From: Blepharisma stoltei
Lineage: Eukaryota; Ciliophora; Heterotrichea; Heterotrichida; Blepharismidae
NCBI GenBank assembly: GCA_914767885.1
Contig: CAJZBQ010000048.1
Location: 248,001-312,000 of the forward strand
Length of the DNA: 64,000 bases
Direction of reading: 5' to 3'
The position numbers and the translations under genes were made by a program. Shown here one piece after another: positions 32,826 to 44,075 of the stretch; position 1 is the stretch's first letter; each line of letters begins with the position of its first letter. The notes below the pieces were generated by a model, which ran no database searches, was not told where the DNA came from, and was given only the letters and a program-made list of their open reading frames with translations.

Positions 32826-33830
32826 ATGGATAAGAAATCGCCTGACGAACTTCTAGAAGAAGTCAAAATTCATCAAGTTGAACGTGATGCATTGGATCGA
32901 GTCTTCAAAACTTTTGTAAGCAAATCAGATGATCCGCGTGCAATTGAAAGCTGTGTGAAATTTGGATGGCAAGAAGTTAGCAGAGTTTTGCACGAACTGG
33001 GCTGCAGACAGTCAAAACAAGAAGTGCAGCTTATGGTATGGGAAGTCGATGAAGATCTCGACGGTTATGTATCAAAAGATTAAATTAGAATGGGTCTTAA
33101 GGGTTTATCTCAGCCTCTCTCTGCCTTCGACGGCTTCAGACTCCTCGTCAATGCATCAGTCTGAATTAATGCTCTTTTCTGTCTATGTCATCAAAAATTG
33201 GCGACATCGCCATCTCTTGTGAAGACACACCCAGGCGCTTCCTTGGACAGCTCTTAGCGATCGAAATATATCTACCCGGGGATATGAGGTAGCACATGAC
33301 CCCGAATCTTCCCATTACCTTCGCATCCAGAAGTGTGAAGTTGTCATATGGACTCTGATTTCCTTGTCTAAAAAATCTGTCATGGTGTCCCGGAGAAAGC
33401 ACACCTAGAGCACTAACTTCTAGGTCCCAGCCTTCTTAGACCCAAAAACCCCAAAGGTATGAGAGAAGGACGGGCCGGATAAGTCGCCATTTTATTTGTA
33501 TACGTATCAAAAGAAGAATTCGAAATAATGTACAAGAGGGTCGTCAGTGATAAAACAGGACTAGAGCCAAGAAAACTGTTTAATTTGGTACAGTTTATGA
33601 TGTACGACAAAGGAAATACAGGCAGGGTTACTGTTGAAGACACTTTAGAGCTTATTTACGTACGCTACGGTATGGAACATCTGGAAAAAGAAATCCAAGC
33701 CTTGTTCGGGGAAAATGAAAAAACAGACGACGGACAGGAGAAATCTATCACATTTTCAGAGTATTTAGAGCAAATTAATAAACGAGCTACTGAAAAGAGG
33801 AAAAAGAAATCTTTTAAGAAATCAAAGTAA
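32826..33830 (+). CDS. EF-hand calcium-binding protein, 189 residues
   Basis: After removal of a 435-bp retroposon the protein shows a canonical EF-hand loop split by the insert: DEDLDGYVSKEEF, with the insert after YVSK. Further EF-like helices follow (LFNLVQFMMYDKGNTGRVTVEDTLELIYVRYG), one with a Gly at the turn. The C-terminus is basic (KRKKKSFKKSK). Size and layout resemble small axonemal EF-hand proteins, but the exact family is uncertain. Confidence 0.8.
33066..33514 (-). mobile_element. SINE-like retroposon, group B, 14-bp target duplication
   Basis: TATGTATCAAAAGA (33066-33079) and TACGTATCAAAAGA (33501-33514) differ at one synonymous base. The insert shares GTTTATCTCAGCCTC, GCGACATCGCCATCTC, CATGGTGTCCCG and GTCGCCATTTTATTTGTA with the other group B copies. 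Losing 435 bp completes the EF-hand loop. Confidence 0.85.
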
Positions 33831-34423
33831 TAACTAAGCTTGATTATTTAGAAATCCTTTAAATAAGTTGGCAGGGAGGCTTCAAAATAGCTATTAAGGT
33901 GCTGCAAATAAAAGCTGTGCTATAGAGACTATGAAAGAAAATTAGAGTAACCGTCATAATCAGATGATTAATTAATTTTAATTTGTCAAAATTTTTAATG
34001 AGAGCTGCATAAACTTGAAAAATAAGAGATTTTTTTATTTGTATTTTATGCATCATTATATCTATTGTAGTAGATTGAGATATTTCCATGAATAGCAAAT
34101 ACTGTCAAATTTTTACATGTAATTCTCATTAAGTTAGGTATTTATTTTTGCATTTCTATCCTCATAATAGGATTTTGGTAAAGCGTTATTATGCATTGTG
34201 ACTCTTTTTTTACAATCTCATATGCTTTCCATCTGAAGAAATTCATATAGCAATTTTAAGCTTCATCTTCTCACGTAGTTCTGCATTATCTCCTTTTTTA
34301 AGCTCCATCACTTACTTTTGCTAATATCTCCACACTTCTCCCCAAAATCCCTATACCTCTTTTCGCTTAAATTCATATGAACTCAGCTAAGAATGGTGCC
34401 ATTATAATAGCTTATATCCACAA
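33831..34423. other. AT-rich intergenic stretch
   Basis: About 590 bp between the EF-hand gene and eL6. A pyrimidine-rich block precedes the eL6 start (34270-34360). No gene or element was recognised. Confidence 0.55.
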
Positions 34424-35103
34424 ATGGTGAAGTGGTACCCTACAGAAGACTTCAAAAAGACCAAAACTAGGGAAGAACAAAAACCAACAAGGCTCAGAGG
34501 TGGGATCACTCCTGGTCAGGTTTTAATCCTCCTGGCTGGTAAGCACCAAGGCAAAAGAGTTGTCTTCCTCAAGCAACTTGAAAGTGGATTGTTGTTGGTA
34601 ACTGGACCATACAAACTTAACGGAGTCGCACTCAAAAGAATCCCTCAAGCTTACACTGTGCCTACATCAACCAAGATCGACATCACAGGACTTGGACTAG
34701 GTCCAATGATCGTACACTTTGATAGCCTATATTTCATTAGAGAAAATTTTTGGATTTGATCGAAATTTAATGGTCTTTTTGATCTATTAAAAACTATTGA
34801 CTAGATTTCCCAAGAATTGCCGAATATCAAAAATACACAATCATTTGACATCGAGCCGGACTTGACACCTCAAGCATCAATGACGCTTTCTTTGCAAAAG
34901 AAAAGAAAAAGGCTGCAAAAAGCGAAGAACAGTTCTTTGTCGCTAAGCCAGCCAAGAAAGAGGTGCCAGAATTCAAGAAGGCCGCACAGAAAAATCTAGA
35001 CTCAAGCATTGTTTCTGCTATCTCAGATCCTCTGGTCAAGAAATACTTATCAACTAAGTTCAGACTGAGAAACGGGATGTACCCACACTTGCTTAAGTTT
35101 TAA
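34424..35103 (+). CDS. RPL6: Ribosomal protein eL6
   Basis: Large-subunit ribosomal protein. 169 residues after removal of a 170-bp IES. Family blocks are visible: [52 protein letters not shown] and the C-terminal basic tail with [17 protein letters not shown]. The IES lies between IDITGL and [10 protein letters not shown]. Translation starts at [12 protein letters not shown], without the long N-terminal extension of animal eL6. Confidence 0.93.
34688..34864. mobile_element. Non-TA IES with 7-bp direct repeat (GGACTTG)
   Basis: 170 bp. GGACTTG at 34688-34694 and 34858-34864. Inverted termini (GACTAGGTCCAATGATCG against GGCTCGATGTCAAATGATTG) match those of the IES at 44247. No TA can serve as the junction; only this join keeps the eL6 frame. 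Confidence 0.8.
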
Positions 35104-35139
35104 AGGCTAACTTAGTTTATTATACTTTTGCATTAACTT

Positions 35140-38100
35140 TTATATCGTTGCTAAAAAAGCCACAATGTCTCTTATTTCTTTTAGCATAGTCGGCGTGAGT
35201 GCATCCTTACTAATTTCTTCTTCCTCTTCAATAGGATCTCCTATATCTTCTCTGTTTTCTGCAGAATATACAGTTGATTTGTCTTTATCACAATCTAGAT
35301 AGATAGACAGTCAAAATTTCCCAATCTTCCCAGCCATCATGGTACTAGGAATTATCGCGTATTTCCCTGGCAGAAGTGTTTCTCTGATTTGGATTTCTCT
35401 ATGCAGCTTCATAACTGAGAGTTTTGCTATTCTTGAGCTATCAAAAGCAGCAATCCTGTCTTCAGCTGCCAGCATTTTCATGACTGAAAAGCAAGCTGTA
35501 TTTATGATTCCATCATAAGGAAAAACGCTACCTTTTATAAACCTGCCATCTTCTTGTGTAAGAGATATAAATGCTTCTGCTTTTTGTTTGAGGGTGAGAA
35601 TATATTGTGGGTTGCTACCCCATCTTTCGCAATTTGCTTTACTCATTTTGGCAGGGGTCCCACCTGAATTTTGTTGGGTTCATTGTCCTTGGAATCTGAC
35701 TCCTCACCATTGGTCTGGGAAATCGACACAGGAAAATAAGTTGTCAAATATTCGCCTTCAGTCTCTGTAGCACATTAAAAAGGTGCCATCGTTAGAATTT
35801 TCAGGGTCAAATATTTCATCAGGGCCAAGCTTATCTATTTCTTTTTTAACGACGTCTAAGTTGTCTCTGAGCTCAGGACTTTTGTCAGACCACTTGCCAA
35901 GTCATTCTCTTTGGCCCCATGGATTTCGAAGTCTTAGTAGTCTGTGACGCTTTTTCGTGTTGTGTGCTTTGGGATTTGGGATGAAAAGTACATCAATAAT
36001 GGCATAAGCGTGCTTGGCTAATAATCCGCAGGGTTCACCATCAAAAATTACATCAGTTTCAACTCCTTCTGAATCAATAGAGCAGCCCATTAAAGTGCCT
36101 TCTTCTTTAAACTTTCTTAATTTCTGCCACAACTCATCAGATTTTTGCCTTTCTTGCTCAGGTGGGACTGATAAAATACCTCCTCTTCCTTTGATTTTTA
36201 ATTTTTCAGCAACATGTCCAGTTAAATCTACCAGTCCATCATCAATAAGTCCTCCATTCAAAGCTTCATAGCATCCATGCAGCTTAGCATAAGCTTTTTC
36301 TATTAGAGATACCCAAAGCTCATTATTATCTTTACAGTGGCCAAAAATAAACTTTACTTCCCCAATCTCAGAAAATACAGGAAGCCTGTCATCTATAATG
36401 ACCCACCTTCATCTGCAATCTTTAAAAAACTTTATCACATATAAACCTTTTTTAGAAAAATTGTGAAAAATAGGAGGGTAAACCCCATTAGAAATCCCAA
36501 GAGCGTTTTCTCCGGTTATTTGCTTAGCTGAAGATAAATTAGTGATGCTGCCTCTAAGGAGCTCATCTTTGGTAGCTAAAACGCTGAGCGCGCCTATAAA
36601 CCAACAATCGCCAAGAGACCCTTGCATGACGTCATTTGAACTGATATCGTCGTTGAAAAAGCATGGATTAGGGAGTCATTCTTTTGGAGAAAGCCACTTT
36701 ATTTCTTCAGGAGGTGGATAATTTGAAGACGGTGGAGACCCATTCCAATAAAGACAAAAAGCTCCTTGTTTTTCTTGCTCTGGCCCAAAATCTGGGTCTC
36801 TAAATGAGGCATTCCCTTTAGGTAAAAGCTCTGTGCATCGTTTTAAAGCGGCTTGCTCACTATTAAGAATTGTAGTTATATTTGGATTTGACCTAACAAA
36901 GAAATCTTGACTGGGGACTATTGTGTAGTCACGAATTTCAGATATAGGATCTGATTGTTTAGGGGCTGATCTCAATAGTGGCTGAGAGTCTGGCGGCGCA
37001 GCTCCATCAGATTTAATTTGGAACTGGTAGTTATAAATAAAATCAATAAAATCTTGATATATAATGGTGCTGTTTTTGCTTTTATCTGCAATATTAATTA
37101 AGCCTTCTTTTTGTTGAGATGATAGTCCAAGCTTCAATCTTTCTAAGCCTAGATAAAACTCTGAGGTGTTTAATGCGCCATTTCCTTCTTCGTCAATTCT
37201 TTGGAAAACTGACTCAAGGGCTAAAAATCCATCTGGGTTTGCTTTGGCGTATAATTTTATTTTATAAATTGCTTGATCTATAGATCCCTCTTGAAAAACA
37301 CTTGGCGACACATCTACATGTTTTATTTCTGCTTTTTTCACTGCAGCTGGCTTATTTGGAACTTTTGGCTGGCTTTCTGTTTTTGATTCTTCTTTACTCG
37401 CCTTCTTTTCGCTCTCATTATTTATTTTTTCTGTAATTTCTATTTGGTTTCTTGGTGTCGGTTTTGTGCTCTTTGGCGGTGGACCTCTATAAGAATCAAT
37501 TTTATTAAAAATTTCCTGGCCAGAGACTTTATCATCAATATCATCATCAATAACATTAAACAACCTTTGAGCTTTATCTTGGGTGATGCTTAATTTGTTT
37601 TGTAAATATCGTACAGCTTGTGCTTTTTCTAATATATCATTTGGGGAAAGATCATTAAAATAGTCAGCAGTTGATACAGATCCTGGGATGTTTAAGACTA
37701 CATTTGAGATAGGATCAAAGCTAATTTTGTTTGAAAGAGCTAATGGGGAAGCTTTACAGCAGGATTCTAGGCATGAAATGTAGTTATAGACCTTTAAATA
37801 GCCGCAGTTTTTCATTTCTAGAGCGGAAAATATCATGTTTAGCTCAGTGCTGGTGTATTCATCACTGAAAACTTTGAGAAAAGTTTCTCGATCCACTGAT
37901 TCTTCTGGATCATAAATAAAATGGTATTCGGTTTGAGCGAAATTAGCGGAGCTAATTTTCTCTCCTCAGCAATTTTATTTGGGGTTAGGTTTTCTTCTGA
38001 GAACTTCTGTACAGCAACATCAGTTTAAATCTGGCATATTAGCCGAGGCACTGCTCCAAGTACTTCAAGAGGCTCGAAGAAGTTTTACCTCTCAGCACAC

Positions 38101-40962
38101 CCGAGGAAGGTGACCCTTAGGCGGAATACGCACAGGAGCTGAGTCAAGGAAGACAAGGCAACGCAACCCGTCGAAGCCGGAACACTGTATTTGCCGTGCC
38201 CTATCGCAACGAAGTGGATCGATCCAGAGATCCATGGGCCTGACACGTTGACAAATACGGTGGCAGCTCTGGAAAGGCTACCCCGTAGTGGACGTTAAAC
38301 ATTATAAATTTAATAAGATAAGATTCTTCTGGATCAATTCTGTTTTCTGTATAATATTGATATGCATTGCTATGATATGCGTCCAGATGTTTTGCGTTTT
38401 CTTGGAGAACACTTTTTACCTCTCTTGGTGTTTTCGGATTCTGCCCTAGAGGAAACTGGCCAATATTGCCTTGAGTATGATGAGCAATGTCTATGAGAGT
38501 GGCGATTTGATGGACGTAAATAAAATTTCTCTTTGTTGCGTCTACTAAACTGAATAAGGAATCTAAATCCTTAGAAGATAAAAATGTAAGCATGTTATGG
38601 ATTTGGTTTTTATCAACAATTGCTCCTAAGCTGATGCTTTTCTTTCTAGCCCAATCCGCTCCTGATAGTGTTAGTGGGATATTCTCATTAAGAGCTATAA
38701 AAGAATCATTTGAAATCGGTACAGCTCCTAATGCTTCGCCTTGCCTATAGCTATCTAGTACTGCAATAAAATGATAAACACGTATTTTTGGATTATTATT
38801 CATTTTTAGGTACTTAAAATAGTTCACCAGCACTTCAGAAGTCAGCTTGCAAATAGGCACAAATTTTTCTGCTAGCTCTGACTCTGAGAGTAATTCAGAC
38901 AAAGATACCTCATATAAACTTCTTTGTTCAGTTATAGAATTTGCCATTTTTTCATATGCTTTTCTGATATCTAATGGGGTTCTATCATCATTAAAAGGAA
39001 GCTGAGGAAATTGGTTTCTTATCTTTCCTCCGATATACATGCTATATACACTATCAAAATAAGTAAAAAACTGATAAACTGGCCTGTTTCCATCTTTATT
39101 CCCATAAATGAATTCCTGCGTCTTAGACTTGGATTACTTAAATTTAACTCCGCCTTTAGTTGGGCCACTAGATGCTAACTCCCCCCCTCCGTGAGCGAAC
39201 AAAACCATTAGAAAAATCCCTATTTTTTGCACAAAAACCCACCATCCGTGAGTGAACAAAAATTTTTCATAGAAAAAATTTTGTATGAAAAAAAATTGAT
39301 ATATAAGTGATATATTAGTATAATGAAATCTCGCGCTAATTCTGTTTAATTTTAAACAAATTGCGTTTTAAAACATAAATTTATAAATTAAATTAATATT
39401 TGCTTCTCAATTTTTGCAATTAGGATTTTTTTTAAAATTTATATATAAAATTTTCTATAAAATTTATATATAAATTTAAAGAAAAAAAATTAACCCCCGT
39501 CCGTGAGCGAACAAGTTTATTTTTTCACTGACAGAGGGAGTAAGGTCCATAAGGTCCATTTTTTCTCGATATGGTCACTATCCCTGATTGTGTTGCATAT
39601 CCTGTTGGCAGAACATCCTTCTAACTCCTTGAAGCCATTTGAGAGCCCGGAACTCCCGTGAATACGCTTGTACCGGCTTTCCTCCAGCACCTATTTGGTT
39701 TAATTTACTAATTCCTAGGGCTATAGAAAGAGGTAAAAACGATATATAAAGGACGCGAAGTAAGAAAACCTTCGGCATTATTTCACTATCATCAAGAAGT
39801 GCATGTGTAAAAATCTTTAACCCCATAATAATAAAGGTTAAGTGAGAGGAGCGCCCCTCATCTTAAGCAATTTTATTATTATATGGATTCCTGCATCATA
39901 TTAGCTTCGTCTGGTCTTAAATCAAGTGATCTTAGTAATTTGCTTGATAAATCATTTTTTTCAAGGACATCATCTGCGTTTAAATAAAACTGAGCAAAAT
40001 ATTCAGCTGCTTGGCTGCGGACTTGCTGAGAGTGAATTGCACAATGCATTACTTCATTAGGATCTAATGCAAGCTTAGGAAGAAATGCTTGCATTATTGT
40101 GGCAATATGATAGACATATGCATTGCTTGGTATAGTTCAGGGCAGCTTTTAGCTTGGGCTAGCAGCTTTCTCTCCAACTCTTGGAGTTGGTTTTTATCCA
40201 AAATTTGTCAACTAACTACACGATTCACTAGTGAAGAAACATACCCACTTGCCAACTTTTGGCTAAAAACAAATTCTAGAGTTGGAGGGAAAGCTACTAG
40301 CCCAAGCTAAAAGCTGTCTTGGGCTATAAAGCTAATCTGAGCTGATTTATTTCTTTTTGTTCTAATTTTAAGAAATCAAGAGCTCTATCATTTCCAATTG
40401 GCTCTAAAAAATCTGGTAATTGATTTTTAAGTGGAAAATTAAAATCAAGGCTCATCGCAATGGCTTCAAGCAAAGATACAGTAGTAGGATCAGCATTAGG
40501 ATTTTGAGGAATTGGAAATGATACCATTGTGCTTCTATGTGACTCTAAAACTGTAAATAAGCTATAGAAATAAACGTATCCTTTATTGTGAGTATCTAAA
40601 GCTCTCATCATTTCCTCACAGTCTGAATGAGAAATTTGGTAATCTTGGCCTATCAATTTTAACCTTTGCAAGCTGAATATTGAGTGAGGATAAATTCCTA
40701 AGTCTTCAAAAAATTGAAAAATTGGAGTTTTCGGGTTTATTGCTGAAAGAATTTTGTGGACATTTGTAAGAAATTTGTTGTCTTTATATAAATGCTTAAG
40801 CGGTAGTGCAGCAATTTTTGCTCCAAATTTGAGTGATGGCTGATTCATAAGTTTAATAGATTTTCCAGGACTTAAAGATACAGGATCTGTGCTCATTTGG
40901 GTTTCAAGCTTTTTAGAGTGGCTGTTGACTGCTCGCTTATTGTGCTTACTACTCAGCTCCAT
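35140..40962 (-). CDS. Calpain-type cysteine protease with long N-terminal region
   Basis: Calcium-dependent cysteine protease. After removal of three inserts (196, 775 and 424 bp) the frame gives 1475 residues. The first ~950 are repeated helical, EF-hand-like modules (HKILSAINPKTPIFQFF; YVYFYSLFTVLESHRS; FIYVHQIATLIDIAHH; GNGALNTSEFYLGLERL). The protease core follows, with catalytic Cys in GSLGDCWFIGALS near residue 987, His in LLAKHAYAI near 1182, and Asn in LRLRNPWGQ near 1214. A calpain beta-sandwich-like region and an acidic tail (EEEEEISKDALT) end it at TAA 35140-35142. Seven or more TGA codons are read as Trp, one within the core at DCRWRW. All catalytic residues are kept, so it is probably active. 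Confidence 0.88.
37898..38336 (+). mobile_element. SINE-like retroposon, group C, 15-bp target duplication, opposite orientation
   Basis: GATTCTTCTGGATCA at 37898-37912 and 38322-38336. Here the hairpin end (ATAAATAAAATGG) is at the left and the AT-rich tail (TTTAATAAGATAA) at the right, so the sense strand is plus. It contains GGAGCTGAGTC and GGCGGAATACGCACAGG, the complement of the group C core. Losing 424 bp joins ENRIDPEES to VDRETFLKV in calpain. Confidence 0.87.
39108..39894 (-). mobile_element. SINE-like retroposon containing a nested MITE
   Basis: ATGAATTCCTGC (39108-39119) and ATGGATTCCTGC (39883-39894) are a 12-bp target duplication with one mismatch. The insert ends on the plus strand in the hairpin GCAATTTTATTATTATATGG and begins with a GTCTTAGACTTGGATTACTT tail. 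A 365-bp MITE lies within it. Removing all 775 bp joins ANMMQE-(S/F)-IYGNKDG in calpain. Confidence 0.82.
39176..39543. mobile_element. MITE-type IES nested in a retroposon, TAA repeat
   Basis: 365 bp between TAA at 39176-39178 and 39541-39543. Ends CTCCCCCCCTCCGTGAGCG and ...GACAGAGGGAG, with the common core in the opposite orientation to the 16776 copy. Its position inside another element dates it after the retroposon. Confidence 0.85.
40131..40328. mobile_element. TATAG-type palindromic IES
   Basis: Arms TATAGTTCAGGGCAGC and TATAGCCCAAGACAGC extend for about 50 bp with few mismatches. The frame is restored only if 196 bp (40131-40326) leave one TA, giving LRLALPSNAYVYHIATI in calpain. Confidence 0.85.
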
Positions 40963-41056
40963 GAATCAAACACTCTGAAAAATCCTTTTTTGGGGAAAAT
41001 GCCTTCCGTGAGACAGTGAATAATTGATTAAATCTCTCTTTAATTCTATTTAATTA

Positions 41057-41226
41057 TAGGAGTTTTCTCTATATGGCCCGATAAGGGCCATGGGTTCTCC
41101 GTGGAATCCCTCTGTTGGCCAAACCAACTCAGTGCGTTGTTTGACCATTCACTGATTGGTTCAACCAGCAGAGAGATTCCACGGAGAACCCACGGCCCTT
41201 ATCGGGTCATATAGGGAAAACTCCTA
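41057..41226. mobile_element. TATAG-type palindromic IES, intergenic
   Basis: About 168 bp between TAs. Arms begin TATAGGAGTTTTC and stay nearly complementary for about 65 bp (GGCCCGATAAGGGCC(A/G)TGGG, GTTCTCCGTGGAATC). It lies between the calpain start and the multi-EF-hand stop, so excision cannot be tested by frame. Confidence 0.7.
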
Positions 41227-41299
41227 TATAAATTTTTTTATTATTATTTTACAAATATATAAATTAGTCAAAAATAAAAATTTAAAAAGAGCAAATAAT

Positions 41300-43120
41300 T
41301 TATCTCGCTAACAGAAAGGAGTAGTTAGATGTTTTTGCGTCCTGCAATCTCTGAATAAATTCATCTTTTTCAATGCCGCCATTTTTATTAGTATCAAATG
41401 CAGAAAGAATTGATGTGAGCTCAGCATGACTAAGTATAACACCTGGAAAGCATCTTTTCATAGCTGCTTTCAGTTCGAAAATGTCTACTTTATTATCATT
41501 ATTCAGATCTGCAGCTGTAAACAAGTTTTGCTCTGTCACATTAACTTTTTCCATAGCTTCTATAAGTTTCCTAAGCCAAAATACTTGTTCAACAGTTAGC
41601 CCATGCTGGTCTAAGCCTTCCTCTTCTTCTTTTTTAGTATATTGAAAAGTTGTTATAATATCTTCTTTTGTAATTATTTCATTAGGAAACAGCGTTTCCA
41701 TTTCTTTTAGTAATTTTTTATCAATTAAAGGTATCAATTTTTGTAGCGCTGCTTGAAATTCTGATACTTTTACGGTCCCTTTATTGCTTTTGTCAGCAAA
41801 TCTAAAAATATTTATCGGTTCTAATGAATTGACTTTTAATGCATTTATCAAATCTTTAGCTAATTTTTGCAGGATCTCTTTTGGGTCTCTTCCAGTAGAA
41901 AGAATCTGTTGGCTATCTGATTCATCTTGCATATTATCAGTTCTATATGTCTGGATAACTCCAACCAAATACTTAGCAGACACTGCACCACTTTTTTCTA
42001 AATCTAATGATACAAAAATCTGCTCAGCTTGAGGAGCAGTTAAACCAAATAACTTTGCCATTTGGTTTTGAAAAGTATTTGCATCTAGTGTGCCAGATAT
42101 TCCATATTTAGAAAAATAAGCTGAGGTGGTTTCTCCTTCATTTTGGATCTGTAAAGCGATTTTTGAAAAAAGCTGCTTGATTGATAGCTTGTTAGGGGAT
42201 GAATAAGTATTTAAAAATTCTTGAATTTCTGGATGGTTGATGATGGAATCTTTATCGCTATCAATAAACGTTAGAAGCCTTAAGAGCTCATCTCTTGAAA
42301 GATGAGGATATGATTTCGCAAGACTTCTATAGCAAGACCCCAGAGTAATTTTTCCTTCTCTGTTAGTATCAATACTTTCAAAGCACTCTGCAATGCTTAG
42401 ACCTTTGCTTTCCATTTTGGTGACTGTGCTCACAACTCAATCCACTTTACTTTCTGTATTTCTTGGGCTTAGCCATGCATTGCTGGTCCTTGTTTCAGGT
42501 AGTGCTAAGTTACTTTTCACAGTTTCAATTTGAAAAGCTTGATTCCCCACATTCATATGCCTTAAAAATTCATTCCTTGATATCTCTCCACTATTATCTG
42601 CGTCAAAAATATTCATAAGCGACCTTATTTCTTTTTGTTGGAATTTTATATTCATTCCCATCAAGCATTTTTCAAGGTCTCTAGGATAAACAAGCCCAGA
42701 GTTGCTAGTATCACACATATTGAAAATATCTTCAGGGTCTATGCCTCTTCTATTAATAACGCCAATAAATCTTACTAAGACTTCTTGCTCATAAGTTCTA
42801 GCATTTGTGCGATGGTTTTCTGTCGATACTTTATAAGCTGCTAAGCAATTATAAAATTCGTTAGCTTCAATATTTCCAGAAATGTCCTCATCTAATATAT
42901 ATAGGAGCTTGGAAATCACGTTTTGAGGAATTTCAAGCCGTAATTTGGTTAAAAATTGAGCAAGCTCACTGCATGAAACTAGACCATCGCCATCATTGTC
43001 AGCGGCTCTGAAACACTCTTCTAATGTTAGGCTTCTTTCATTTAGGGCTGATACTACTTGCTTTAAAACCATATCATTTGTGTCTTCATTTAATTTGCTT
43101 TCAGATATAGAATGATGCAT
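41300..43120 (-). CDS. Multi-EF-hand calcium-binding protein, 606 residues
   Basis: Single exon with one TGA (VDWVVST) read as Trp. At least seven EF-hand units: DNDGDGLVSCSE, DEDISGNIEANE, DTSNSGLVYPRD, DADNSGEISRNE, DTNREGKITLGS, DSDKDSIINHPE, then DLNNDNKVDIFE and DTNKNGGIEKDE near the C-terminus. Most have Asp at positions 1, 3 and 5 and Glu at 12, so they should bind Ca2+. It sits next to and in the same direction as the calpain, whose N-terminus has related modules; a shared origin is possible. Confidence 0.85.
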
Positions 43121-43439
43121 GATGATTTTATTATTATGGAATAGCTATTTCTAATGATTTATATATTAATATTTTACTTATTTTTGTTAATAATTTGAGT
43201 TGTTTTAGGTTTATAGATTTTTGGAATTTATTTTTGGGAAGTTTCTTGAGAAACTGCCATTTATTTAAAAACTTTAGATACATTGTTAGGGCAACATAGA
43301 TCATAAAAAGTGGCATCATCATAATTTTTCGTTCTCCCGTGCAAAAATCACATTTTGGCAGTTTGACTTTAGGTTTGGTTTTATCCAGCAAATTTAGCAC
43401 TTCAATGCTGAAGTTTTAAATCAATAATTTGCAGCGTTA

Positions 43440-43545
43440 GACAGGACTTGTACAACGAAACTATAATAATTAATATGATTTCATCAGAATAAGTTCTCCC
43501 CAAGAACTTTTCAATCCTGAAGCAATTTTATTACCATGGAGTTTA
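43440..43545. mobile_element. Retroposon 5'-hairpin fragment
   Basis: Minus-strand CATGGTAATAAAATTGCTTC followed by GTTCTTGGGGAGAAC and ...TTAATTATTATAG resembles the hairpin start of the retroposon at 29178-29537. The body of the element was not recognised; the fragment may be truncated. Confidence 0.4.
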
Positions 43546-44075
43546 GTTTTATGAGTGAACCTTTAACAACTATACTAGGCAAGCAACACTTAAGAAGGTG
43601 GCTTTTTATAAGGAGCAGGGTTTGAGCCGCTTGATCTCACAATAGGTGAAAGACTCTTAGATAAAATATGCATAGGGGTCAGATTAATGCGGCTCATGAG
43701 GCTATAGGTGTTCAGCAGTGGGGGTAAGTAAAAAGTTAGGAAATAGATTTCAAATTTATAGAATAAAATTTCAAAATTAAAAAGATTATTATTGGCATTT
43801 AGTTATTCTCTTTTTAAAGAACGCAATAGTTAGCTTACTATCGACTTATAGTAAATTCATAGAAAGAATTATTAATAAATAAATATATTATGCTCATTCT
43901 GTATATAGAAAAATATTTTCGAAATTTCTAGCATCCTCGTTTTATAATTAATAGGATAAAAATCTAATAATAAATTATTTTAGCTGAAAATTTAATTATT
44001 TGTACCCAATAAGCAGCCACTGATCTTAATTTTAAACTAGCATTAAGATATTTTCTTTCATCGAATAAATTATTT
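43546..44075. other. Intergenic stretch
   Basis: About 530 bp. The first 180 bp are GC-richer (43600-43735) and may be part of a decayed retroposon. The rest is AT-rich with no gene. Confidence 0.4.

Noticed and set aside
43134-43400. 88-codon minus-strand ORF just upstream of the multi-EF-hand gene
   Set aside because: AT-driven Lys/Leu composition, only 13 bp from the next start, a stop in the upstream frame and no homology I recognise. A C-x2-C (CDFC) alone is not enough.
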